In this document: in pieces, positions 1 through 7,636 of the stretch
How positions within the stretch are numbered: the first letter of the stretch is position 1
How the letters are laid out: the number at the start of each line of letters is the position of its first letter
Assembly: GCA_030684935.1 (NCBI GenBank)
Contig: JAUXXH010000036.1
Coordinates: forward strand, 31,251 to 95,250
Direction: 5' to 3'
DNA length: 64,000 nt
From: Pseudolabrys sp.
GTDB lineage: Bacteria; Pseudomonadota; Alphaproteobacteria; Rhizobiales; Xanthobacteraceae
Translations under genes and position numbers: made by a program
The notes under the pieces: model-generated
What the model saw: the letters and a program-made list of their open reading frames with translations, nothing else
What the model was told of the DNA's origin: nothing
Database searches by the model: none

Positions 1-77
1 TTTGCCAGTATGCCACGGCGGGCAGGGCGGCTTTGCGGCCGGGGGGCTCGCTCCCACCCCAAGGCAGCATGTCTGTC

Positions 78-92
78 TTAACCATTCGTTAA
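78..92. promoter_or_regulatory. Full-consensus CtrA-type binding site
   Basis: The sequence shows TTAA, seven bases (CCATTCG), then TTAA. This matches the TTAA-N7-TTAA box of the alphaproteobacterial cell-cycle regulator CtrA. It lies 66 bases upstream of the small membrane protein gene at 158. Binding is inferred from the motif alone. Confidence 0.55.
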
Positions 93-157
93 GGATGTGC
101 TGGCCCGGAGGGCTCCGCCTTGGCATGGATGGCGGCGTAGCGCGTTGAAAGGCCGAC

Positions 158-490
158 ATGTCGCCGCATTCCCTGCAAATGTTTCTGGCGCTCGCGCTCG
201 GATTTGCCGCCGCCGGGCTGTGCAGTTCGGCGTACCGGCTCGCCACCAGCCGGCTGCCGAGCTTTGCGCTGCTGTCGAGCGGGCCGCGGCCGTCGGCCTT
301 TGCCGCTTTGCCGCTGCTGATCGTGTCGGCGCCGTTCCTGATCATGCGCAATACGCTGCTGGGCCACCGGCAGGAAAGCCGCCGCTTCGAATTCGTCTTC
401 CTGGCGACCCTGATTGCAGGCTTCTGGAGCCTGATGTCGGGCACCGTGCTGATGATGACCCTGCAGGCCTGCGGGCTTTTCTCGGCCTGA
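158..490 (+). CDS. Small hydrophobic membrane protein, unknown function
   Basis: This 110-residue protein has about three hydrophobic stretches (roughly residues 7-27, 48-66 and 78-105), which suggests a small integral inner-membrane protein. I do not recognise a characterised family. The ATG is preceded by AAAGG with 5-base spacing. A CtrA-like box lies just upstream, so cell-cycle control is possible. A different-frame reading of the same DNA from 97 lacks a good ribosome binding site and has an arginine- and alanine-rich composition typical of spurious frames, so this frame is preferred. Confidence 0.6.
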   Translation: MSPHSLQMFLALALGFAAAGLCSSAYRLATSRLPSFALLSSGPRPSAFAALPLLIVSAPFLIMRNTLLGHRQESRRFEFVFLATLIAGFWSLMSGTVLMMTLQACGLFSA

Positions 491-546
491 GCCACTTCCA
501 ATTCGCCGCTGTCATGGGTTAGGTCCAGTCTCCACAGGAGACGGGC

Positions 547-1077
547 ATGCCGATTTACGAACTCGACGGACAGGCGCCGGAATTTCCCGGCCCGGATCAA
601 TACTGGGTGGCCGAAACCGCGGTGCTGATCGGCCGCGTGCGGCTGAAGGCCGATTCCAGCGTCTGGTTCGGCGCCGTGCTGCGCGGCGACAATGAATGGA
701 TCGAACTCGGCGAACGCTCGCAGATCCAGGACAACGCCACGCTGCACACCGACCCGGGCTTTCCGCTGACCATCGGCTCGAATTGCGTGATCGGCCACAA
801 CGTGATCCTGCATGGCTGCACCATCGGCGACAACACGCTGATCGGCATGGGCGCGATCGTGTTGAATGGCGCCAGGATCGGCAACAACTGTCTGGTCGGC
901 GCCGGCGCATTGGTGACCGAGGGCAAAACCTTCCCGGACAATTCGCTGATCGTCGGCGCACCGGCACGCGCGATCCGCACCCTGGACGACAAGGCGCTGG
1001 CGATGATCCGCGGCGGCGCCGACGTCTACGTGAAGCGCTCGAAGCACTACGCGAAGAATCTGAAGCGCGTCGGCTGA
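547..1077 (+). CDS. Gamma-carbonic-anhydrase-like hexapeptide-repeat protein (YrdA/PaaY type)
   Basis: The 176 residues form a left-handed beta-helix of hexapeptide repeats from about residue 20 to 140, with a C-terminal helix. The three zinc-ligand histidines of the gamma-carbonic anhydrase family are present (H67, H84, H89, in the contexts TLHTD and GHNVILHG). The family includes YrdA, CaiE and PaaY; some members are carbonic anhydrases or thioesterases, many are uncharacterised. Protein length is typical. The start is supported by CAGGAG shortly upstream. It stands alone between a membrane protein gene and a convergent cysteine peptidase gene. The fold and metal site are well supported; the substrate is not known. 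Confidence 0.88.
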   Translation: MPIYELDGQAPEFPGPDQYWVAETAVLIGRVRLKADSSVWFGAVLRGDNEWIELGERSQIQDNATLHTDPGFPLTIGSNCVIGHNVILHGCTIGDNTLIGMGAIVLNGARIGNNCLVGAGALVTEGKTFPDNSLIVGAPARAIRTLDDKALAMIRGGADVYVKRSKHYAKNLKRVG

Positions 1078-1215
1078 TGCGCTGGGCCTGAAAAAGGTGC
1101 GGCCAGCCCCTGGGGGAGGGCTGGCCGCTCGCGAACCCGGTCTGGGGGACGGGGAGGGTGGGGACGTGACCGGGAGCGCGAATTCCTGTGTTGCCTTGTT
1201 CAGATCACCTGATGA

Positions 1216-1893
1216 CTAGCGTGCGGATACCGTGGCCGGCGCGTTGCGCGGCTCGTTCAGCGATACCCAGACGTTCGGATCGGACTGCGACTGACGCTTG
1301 ATGAAGCGGTAGCCGGTCTTCTGCCACGGCAGGACTTCCGTCTCCTGATTGTCGAGAATGAACTCGCCGCGATCGGTCTTGACCGTCAGCACGGCGTGGC
1401 CATCGCCCTTCTTGTCGCGCACCACCGTGATCAGCAGGGCCTCGCGCGGCCAGCCGGCCTGGATCAGCATGCGCCGCTTCAGCAGCACATAATCCTCGCA
1501 GTCGCCCTGGCCGTTATCCGGGTAGTTCCAGCGCTCGACCACGCCCCACTGTTCCTGGTCGGTAATCGGCTTGATGGTGTCGTTGACCCATTTGTTGACC
1601 TTGACCAGGTCGGCCCACGATTTGGCGGTGAGCACGATGTCGCGCGGCGCGGTCGGCCGCGTGGCACATTCCGATTTGTACTCGAAGCAGAATTCGACCC
1701 AGCCGATCGGCGGTCGCGACGTTTCGCCGACCGAAACATACAGCGCGCGTTCATTCGGCACAGCGGCCGAATTACCGAGCGACGCAGTCCGGCTCGCAGC
1801 AACGGCGCCGCCGATCGAGATCGCCAGCGCGGCGGCGCCGACCAGAACCAGCGTGCCGCCGGTTCGCGAAATCTGTTTGAAGTCCCTGTCCAT
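1216..1893 (-). CDS. Transglutaminase-like cysteine peptidase (BTLCP family)
   Basis: The chosen ATG gives 225 residues with an N-terminal signal or anchor helix (about residues 13-33) followed by a periplasmic transglutaminase-like domain. The catalytic triad is visible as C132 (GDCEDY), H166 (GDGHAVL) and D181 (ILDN). Bacterial transglutaminase-like cysteine peptidases are common in Rhizobiales; some members (LapG) release surface adhesins under c-di-GMP control. No LapD-like partner is adjacent, though a PilZ protein gene lies directly upstream on the same strand, 353 bases away. A longer reading starting 12 codons earlier is possible but adds residues unlike the family. Confidence 0.85.
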   Translation of the reverse strand: MDRDFKQISRTGGTLVLVGAAALAISIGGAVAASRTASLGNSAAVPNERALYVSVGETSRPPIGWVEFCFEYKSECATRPTAPRDIVLTAKSWADLVKVNKWVNDTIKPITDQEQWGVVERWNYPDNGQGDCEDYVLLKRRMLIQAGWPREALLITVVRDKKGDGHAVLTVKTDRGEFILDNQETEVLPWQKTGYRFIKRQSQSDPNVWVSLNEPRNAPATVSAR

Positions 1894-2246
1894 CGTTGTG
1901 GCCCCTGTCCCGTCTTGTTGGGACCACAATTGCCACGAAGCATTTGCATCGCCGCTAAGTCTAGGGAGCCAGTTTTAGGCTAATGGAGCTCAAGTTAGAG
2001 ACGAATACAGTATTACTTAGCCGCTATTTCGAGTAAAAATGTAACGAATACAGTTTGTGTAAAATTTTAGACGTTAATGCGTCGAATGCAGCAATAGCGC
2101 CCTTGTGCACTGGTTTATGCGCGGACGTTTACCTTGCTGGGTTTGTGAATTGCGCCAGCGCGTTACCGGCGCGGGCCCACGCTTGGGCCGCTCGCCGCGG
2201 CCTGGCGGCGGGAAATTCTAGGGAAGCCGTTTACACACCGGTGACG
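1894..2246. other. 353-base AT-rich intergenic region with spaced direct repeats
   Basis: No gene is seen here. The part from about 1960 to 2090 is clearly more AT-rich than its surroundings. It carries ACGAATACAGT at 2001-2011, the identical 11 bases at 2044-2054, and a degenerate copy (CGAATGCAG) near 2082-2090. The spacing near 40 bases suggests regulator binding on one DNA face, presumably controlling the cysteine peptidase gene that starts at 1893. Confidence 0.5.
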
Positions 2247-2882
2247 CTATTCGCCGGTGATGCTTTCTTCCAGGGAATCGGGATGCGGCAGCCGGGTGAA
2301 TTCGATGGCGAAGCCGTCTTCGATATGACGGACCACCCGGCCCGGGGTCTTGCCAATGGTGACGGCCGCGCCAACGGCCGGCCGCAGTTCGGGCGCAATC
2401 GATACCGCCGCACCCGAGGCGGAAATGTCGATGACGCGGCAGCCGACATTGGTGCCGTTCGGCAAAACGAGCCGCGCGAACGGATTGCGCGGCGCGAAGC
2501 GGCCGTGGCGCCGGTCTTCCGGCAAATTGAGGATATCGCGGTTGGCGAGCCATGTGAGCTGGGCGGCGAGCTTGTCGCGCTTGCGCACCGTCGCCGAGAT
2601 CGTCATGGCGAAGCCATTCTCGAAAACGCGCGAGATCGTGCCTTCGAGGCGGCCGAGATGGTCGACATAAGCGATGACCCGTTCGCCCGGGGCGCCGGCG
2701 ATCGGGGCGATGATGGCCATGCCGCCCGGCGACATGTTGGTTACCTGGCAGGGGAATTCGCGCCGGTCGGCCAGCATGTAGCGCCCGAGCAGGTCCACTT
2801 TGACACGCTGATGCCGCCGCCGTTCTTCCGCACGGGGCACAATTCGAGGCTGGGTCAAGGGCAGCGCCATGGCAATTGGCAT
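2247..2882 (-). CDS. Tandem PilZ-domain protein (c-di-GMP effector)
   Basis: The 211 residues contain two PilZ domains. The first has an arginine motif (EERRRHQR, about residues 19-26) and NMSPGG; the second has DRRHGRFAPR and DISASG. These match the RxxxR and (D/N)xSxxG c-di-GMP-binding motifs. The family transmits c-di-GMP signals to motility, polysaccharide or adhesion machinery, usually in the cytoplasm. The second domain fits the consensus better. The gene is downstream of and co-directional with a PAS protein gene, with 56 bases between them that include a one-mismatch CtrA-like box. An alternative start is M5. Confidence 0.82.
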   Translation of the reverse strand: MPIAMALPLTQPRIVPRAEERRRHQRVKVDLLGRYMLADRREFPCQVTNMSPGGMAIIAPIAGAPGERVIAYVDHLGRLEGTISRVFENGFAMTISATVRKRDKLAAQLTWLANRDILNLPEDRRHGRFAPRNPFARLVLPNGTNVGCRVIDISASGAAVSIAPELRPAVGAAVTIGKTPGRVVRHIEDGFAIEFTRLPHPDSLEESITGE

Positions 2883-2938
2883 TCTGGGGCGTGAGCGCCC
2901 TGAGCCAATGACCCTATGGTTCTATTATTAACGGCAGG

Positions 2939-3589
2939 TTAGCCGGTGCGTTCGCCCGACGGGGCGTCCCGGCCGCCGCTGTAGACGACAAATCCGTGCC
3001 GCACCCGGATATCTTCGACCGATGGGACGACCGTGGCCGCGGGCTCTGCCGGCGCTTCCGGCACGATCGACCCAGAACGGCGCTGTCCGATGGTGGGCTC
3101 CGGTCCGATATGGCGCAGGGTGCCAAGTTCGAGATTGGCGATCGGCTTCTCGCCCAGCCAATAGGGTGGCGCCAGCGGGGCCAGCGCGCCGATGGCGCGG
3201 ATGCGGGCGTGGCCGGTATGGGCAAGCGGCAGCAGCAGCAGTTCGAGGTCGAGAATGTCACCATCGGCGGTGCGGCCGGTGAGACCCGCCACGGCGCTGA
3301 TCTGCTCGTCAATGACGATGGTGAGCAGGTCGTCGATTTTTGGGATGCTCTCCTCGCTCCACAGCGAGGAGAACTCTTCGCCCTTGAGTTCGCGCCCGAA
3401 CAAGGCACAAACGCGGGTGCCGGCGAGACGGAACCTGAGCCGGTCGACGAAGTCCGCTGCCAGCATCACAGTATCGCTGAGCGCATGGCGGATGTCCGCC
3501 GGATCGATCTCCGAGCGATCGGGAGCCGGACGATTGCCCCGCTGCCGAGTCCAATAAGCGAACAACGCTTGCGTCGAAGGATGCTTCAT
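2939..3589 (-). CDS. PAS_5-type PAS domain protein
   Basis: The 216 residues match the alphaproteobacterial PAS_5 family. The N-terminus reads as a short helix with W and R residues, followed by a PAS core containing LRFRLAGTRVCALFGREL at about residues 50-68. No output domain is visible, so it is probably a single-domain sensor or adaptor. The C-terminal third is variable and proline-rich. An ATG at 3589 with AGG eight bases upstream was preferred to a GTG three codons earlier. It is upstream of the PilZ gene on the same strand, suggesting a two-gene signalling unit. The ligand and partner are unknown. Confidence 0.75.
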   Translation of the reverse strand: MKHPSTQALFAYWTRQRGNRPAPDRSEIDPADIRHALSDTVMLAADFVDRLRFRLAGTRVCALFGRELKGEEFSSLWSEESIPKIDDLLTIVIDEQISAVAGLTGRTADGDILDLELLLLPLAHTGHARIRAIGALAPLAPPYWLGEKPIANLELGTLRHIGPEPTIGQRRSGSIVPEAPAEPAATVVPSVEDIRVRHGFVVYSGGRDAPSGERTG

Positions 3590-3851
3590 GGCCGCCACCT
3601 GTTCCGTCGCGAGACGGTGCCGGCGTCGTCATGTCCCCGATCGGGACATGTGCGCCGGCTTTTCGCCGCGATGGCATCCACACAGCAGGCGGCGTGCCCG
3701 CGGGCGGATTTGCGGGGCGGAACGCGCGTTAGTGTTAAAATCGGCGGCTGCCAGGCGGTACAACGGGTTCGGCGTCGTGCTGCGCTCGCAGAGAGGGCTT
3801 GCGGCGCGACCATGAAGCGGCGTAATTCAGGCCTCCACGGGATCCCGCCTG

Positions 3852-4601
3852 GTGAATCGCGAGCCGGCCTTCAACATTCCTTTTATTGTCATGGTGCTGC
3901 TGGCTGTGCTGGCCGCGATCCATGGCGTGCGCACGCTGCTGCTGAGCGAAGATCAGGATATCGACGTCCTGATCGCCTTCGCCTTCATTCCGGCGCGCTA
4001 TGAAAGCTCGGCGGTGCTGGGCGGCACGTTGCCGGGCGGCTTCGGCGCCGACGTCTGGACCTTTGTCACTTACTCACTATTGCACGCCGACTGGACGCAT
4101 CTCATCGTCAACTCGGTCTGGTTGCTGGCGTTCGGGAGCGCGGTGGCGCGCCGGTTCGGCACTTCGCGGTTCATTGCGTTCTGGGCCGTGACGGCGGCGG
4201 CCGGCGCGGCGCTGCATCTGGCCACCCACGCCGGCGAACAGGTGCCCATGATCGGCGCCTCGGCGTCGATTTCCGGCACCATGGCGGCGGCGATGCGGTT
4301 CGCCTTCCAGCAGGGCGGTCCGCTTGGATCGCTGGGCAGCACCGACGAGCGCGCATACCGCGTGCCGGCGCTGCCGCTGACTGGCGTGCTGAGCGATCCG
4401 CGCGTGCTGATCTTTCTCGCGGTGTGGTTCGGCATTAACCTCTTGTTCGGACTCGGCTCGTTGCCGATTACCGGGAGCGAACAGTCGGTTGCGTGGCAGG
4501 CGCATATCGGCGGCTTCCTCGCCGGTCTGTTGTTGTTCTCATGGTTCGACCCGCCGCAGCGGCCGCTGCAATATGACGATTACGAGGCGCGCGAGGTTTA
4601 G
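3852..4601 (+). CDS. Rhomboid-family intramembrane serine protease
   Basis: This 249-residue membrane protein has about six hydrophobic segments. The rhomboid catalytic pair is visible: S137 in GASASISG and H218 in QAHIGGFLAG, plus the HxxxxHxxxN region (H78, H83, N87) of the second transmembrane helix. Rhomboids cleave transmembrane proteins within the bilayer. The first residue after the serine is alanine, where GASG is more usual, but the nucleophile is intact. The start is GTG with a weak ribosome binding site and could be slightly different. It stands alone upstream of a CBS protein gene. Confidence 0.88.
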   Translation: MNREPAFNIPFIVMVLLAVLAAIHGVRTLLLSEDQDIDVLIAFAFIPARYESSAVLGGTLPGGFGADVWTFVTYSLLHADWTHLIVNSVWLLAFGSAVARRFGTSRFIAFWAVTAAAGAALHLATHAGEQVPMIGASASISGTMAAAMRFAFQQGGPLGSLGSTDERAYRVPALPLTGVLSDPRVLIFLAVWFGINLLFGLGSLPITGSEQSVAWQAHIGGFLAGLLLFSWFDPPQRPLQYDDYEAREV

Positions 4602-4724
4602 GACTACCGCGGCGCAACATGCGCGGACGCAGTTTTACCTTGACGGAACCGCTGCACCGGCGGGATCGTTGGTACGGACCCGGAATCGCGCGATCACTCC
4701 CCGCCGGGCACAGGGAGTCTTGCC

Positions 4725-5156
4725 ATGAACGTCGAAAAAATCCTGACTGTGAAGGGCGACAACGTCATCACGATCGAGCCCACCGCGAATCTTGCCGACG
4801 CTGCGAGACTTCTGAGCACGCATCGCATCGGCGCGGTGGTGATTGTCGGGGCGGGCGGACGCCTGTCCGGGATTTTGTCCGAGCGCGATATCGTGCGCGC
4901 GATTGCCGAGCACGGCGCTGCCGCTTTGACGGCCCCGGTCAGTCAGGAGATGACCCGCAACGTCATGACCTGCGTCGAGACCGACTCCGTCGCCGACATC
5001 ATGGAAAAAATGACGACCGGCAAGTTTCGCCATTTGCCGGTGCTGCGCGACGGCAAAATGATCGGGCTGGTGTCGATCGGCGACGTCGTCAAACACCGCG
5101 TCGGCGAGATCGAGCGCGAATCCGAGGAAATGCGCGACTACATTCGCAGCGCCTGA
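4725..5156 (+). CDS. CBS-domain protein
   Basis: The 143 residues consist almost entirely of two CBS motifs (about residues 8-62 and 78-135) forming one Bateman module. These modules bind adenosyl ligands such as AMP, ATP or SAM and act as energy sensors. Stand-alone two-CBS proteins are common in Rhizobiales; their partners are mostly unknown. The ATG follows CAGGGAG. The stop codon is immediately adjacent to the stop of the convergent patatin gene. Confidence 0.85.
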   Translation: MNVEKILTVKGDNVITIEPTANLADAARLLSTHRIGAVVIVGAGGRLSGILSERDIVRAIAEHGAAALTAPVSQEMTRNVMTCVETDSVADIMEKMTTGKFRHLPVLRDGKMIGLVSIGDVVKHRVGEIERESEEMRDYIRSA

Positions 5157-6206
5157 CTACTTGCCGCCGCCACCATTGCTGTTCGCAACATAAGGCTGCG
5201 ACAGCGCGGCCACCGCTTCGTTGATGCCCTCGATGGCCTTTTCGGCCGCTTCGGCGCCGAGCCGGATGGCATCGCTGGCGCGGTGGAAGTCGAACCAGCC
5301 GACCGGACCCAGCCGCGGGCTGATCATCACATCCGGCGGATCGCCGGCCAGCCGCGCGCGCGTGATGCGGTCCTGCATGACATTGAACGCCTCGACCATG
5401 ACAGTCGGAATGCCCGGCCGGTCGCGGCTGCCGAGGAACTGGCGGCGCAACGAACGGTCGCCGCCGAACAGTCGGCGCAGGCCTTGCGATTTCGGCGGCA
5501 CGGCGTCATCGCTTTCGTCGGGCCCGTGGTGCGAGATCAGAGTGCCGCGGCCGAACAGATCGGCGTTCAGATTGACCGCGATCACGAGCCGGGCGCCAAG
5601 CGCGCGCGCAGCGGACACCGGCACCGGATTGACCAGCGCACCGTCGACCAGCCAGCGGCCGCCGATCTTCACCGGCGGGAAGATGCCGGGCAGGGCATAG
5701 GACGCGCGCACCGCGTTCACCAGCCGCCCATGGGTCAGCCAGATTTCATGGCCGGTATTGAATTCGGTCGCGATGGCGGCAAAACGCAGCGGCAGGTCGT
5801 CGATGCGGGTGTCGGCCAGACTGGCTTCCAGCGCCGCGGCGAGCTGATTGCCGCGAATGAGGCCGGAGCCGGACAGGCTGATGTCGAGATAGCTGAGCAC
5901 GCCACGCACCGTCAGGGTGCGCGACCAGGTCTCCAGCGCGTCGAGCTGTTGGGCGGCGTAACAACCGCCGACCACCGCGCCGATCGAGGTGCCGACGATG
6001 ACATCCGGCACAATGCCGTGCGCCGACAGCGTCCGCATCACGCCGATATGGGCAAAGCCACGCGCCGCGCCGCCGCCCAGCGCCAGGCCGATGGTCGGAC
6101 GCGTGGCGGCCGGATGCGGCTGTTCGGTGGTGGCGTCAGCCGCGCGGTCGCCGCCGTGCCGCATGCGTCCGAAGAGTCCCTCGAAGACCAAAGCCGTGCT
6201 CCCCAA
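5157..6206 (-). CDS. Patatin-like phospholipase (RssA/NTE type)
   Basis: The patatin domain runs from about residue 38 to 210. It has the oxyanion-hole motif GGGAARG (44-50), the nucleophile S74 in GTSIG, and D188 in VDGALVNP, giving the Ser-Asp dyad. These enzymes are lipid acyl hydrolases; RssA-like members are cytoplasmic or membrane-associated. The tail past residue 210 is specific to a subset of the family. The listed start is TTG; an ATG at 6164 would remove 14 poorly conserved residues and is also plausible. The gene converges directly on the CBS gene. Confidence 0.88.
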   Translation of the reverse strand: MGSTALVFEGLFGRMRHGGDRAADATTEQPHPAATRPTIGLALGGGAARGFAHIGVMRTLSAHGIVPDVIVGTSIGAVVGGCYAAQQLDALETWSRTLTVRGVLSYLDISLSGSGLIRGNQLAAALEASLADTRIDDLPLRFAAIATEFNTGHEIWLTHGRLVNAVRASYALPGIFPPVKIGGRWLVDGALVNPVPVSAARALGARLVIAVNLNADLFGRGTLISHHGPDESDDAVPPKSQGLRRLFGGDRSLRRQFLGSRDRPGIPTVMVEAFNVMQDRITRARLAGDPPDVMISPRLGPVGWFDFHRASDAIRLGAEAAEKAIEGINEAVAALSQPYVANSNGGGGK

Positions 6207-6347
6207 TGCCCGATCATCCCGCCGGGCACGTCCGCGGACAAGCGCATCAGATCAACATGGTGAAAACGCTAGCGGCGCCTTGTGACCGGATCGTGAGCCA
6301 AAGCCTGCGCCCGGCCGATTACGTAATGGTTAAATGCGGGGAAAGGC

Positions 6348-6953
6348 CTATTGCGACGGTCGCGTCATCGAAAACAGGCTCTCGACCACGGCATACTCGT
6401 CGTAGCCGCAGCGGGCGATCGGCTTCATGGCGGCGGTGTCGAGGCGGCCATCGACCACGAAACGGTCGTCGATGTGGACGCCGACCACCTCGCCGAACAC
6501 CACGTAGCAATCGGCCGGCTCGCCGTCGGCGGTCTCCACCGGCACGATCTTGATCAACCTGCATTCGAGCGCGCAGGGCGAGGCCGCAACCCGCGGCGGC
6601 TTGACCAGGCGCGATGGCGCGGCGGCGAGGCCTGCGCGCTCCATCTCGTTGACGCCGCGCGGCAGCGGCGCGGCGGTGACGTTCATGGCGTCGCGCAAGT
6701 CCCAGGTGGCGAGATTGCAGACGAATTCGCGGGTCTGCTCGATGAAGGCGACCGAGTCCTTGAAGCCTTCGCTGGCGAACATCACCAGCGCCTTGCGGCT
6801 GTTGATGCCGTTGAAGAACGAATAGGGCGCCAGGTTGATCTGACCCTCGAGGCTGATCGAGGTGATCCAGCCGATCGGCCGCGGCGCCACGATCGCCTTG
6901 AACGGATCGTGCGGCAGCAGCTTCAGATCGCGCTTGGCGGGCTCGTAGAACAT
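6348..6953 (-). CDS. Flavin reductase family protein
   Basis: The 201 residues match the flavin-reductase-like FMN-binding split-barrel family: RPIGWITS and NLAPYSFFNGI in the N-terminal half, and CRLIKIVPV and VVFGEVVGVHID in the second half. Members bind FMN and reduce flavins for monooxygenases, or act as stand-alone NAD(P)H:FMN oxidoreductases. The start overlaps the stop of the upstream nitroreductase gene by one base, so the two flavoenzymes are translationally coupled. The physiological substrate is unknown. Confidence 0.85.
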   Translation of the reverse strand: MFYEPAKRDLKLLPHDPFKAIVAPRPIGWITSISLEGQINLAPYSFFNGINSRKALVMFASEGFKDSVAFIEQTREFVCNLATWDLRDAMNVTAAPLPRGVNEMERAGLAAAPSRLVKPPRVAASPCALECRLIKIVPVETADGEPADCYVVFGEVVGVHIDDRFVVDGRLDTAAMKPIARCGYDEYAVVESLFSMTRPSQ

Positions 6954-7531
6954 TACTTTTCTGGGCCCACGTAATGCGTGACGATGTCGGCAAGCTTCGG
7001 CCGGTCGCGATCTTCCGGCGGCCGCGCCGGCCGACCGATGTGGACAAAGCCGGCAATTCGCTCGTCCGCCGCAAGGCCGAGCGCCGCCAGCACGCGCCGA
7101 TCATAGGCGTACCATTCGGTGAGCCAGCTGGCGGCGAAGCCCAAGGCATGGGCGGCCTGAACGAGGCTCATGGTCGCGGCGCCCGCCGACATCAGCTGCT
7201 CCCATTCCGGGATCTTGGCATGCGGCGTCGCTTTGCTCACGACCGCGATCACCAGCGGCGCGCGGGCGAGCCGGTGGCGCTCGAAGGCAAGTTGCTCGGC
7301 CGTCGCATCTGGGCGGCCGGCGCTGAAAGCCGCGGCGATGGCGTCGCCCGCGGCCAGGCGCGCCTCGCCCGCGATGACAATGAAACGCCACGGCGCCAGC
7401 TTGCCGTGATCGGGCACCCGCGAGGCGATGGTCAGAAGCGTGTCGATGTCCGCCGGGGACGGCGCGGGCCCGGCCAATTCCATCGGCTTGACCGACCGGC
7501 GGGTCTTCAGCAATTGCAGGGCGTCGGGCAT
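6953..7531 (-). CDS. Nitroreductase family protein
   Basis: The 192 residues start at MPDALQLLKTRRSVK, the usual FMN-binding N-terminus (TRRSV) of nitroreductases. The middle has SRVPDHGKLAPWRFIVI and the C-terminal part has LGLAADERIAGFVHIGRPA. Length and motifs resemble the YdjA-like branch. Family members are FMN-dependent NAD(P)H oxidoreductases acting on nitro compounds, quinones or enones. A longer open frame upstream was discarded because the added residues have shadow-like composition. It is the first gene of a two-gene unit with the flavin reductase. Confidence 0.88.
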   Translation of the reverse strand: MPDALQLLKTRRSVKPMELAGPAPSPADIDTLLTIASRVPDHGKLAPWRFIVIAGEARLAAGDAIAAAFSAGRPDATAEQLAFERHRLARAPLVIAVVSKATPHAKIPEWEQLMSAGAATMSLVQAAHALGFAASWLTEWYAYDRRVLAALGLAADERIAGFVHIGRPARPPEDRDRPKLADIVTHYVGPEK

Positions 7532-7636
7532 CGGGACCTCACAGACTGTGCGATTGCGCCTAGCATGGTGGTTATACGGTGACAAACGAGGCCATGGCTT
7601 GAAATCGCCTCGATTTGGGCCGAAAAAGCCTCTGTC

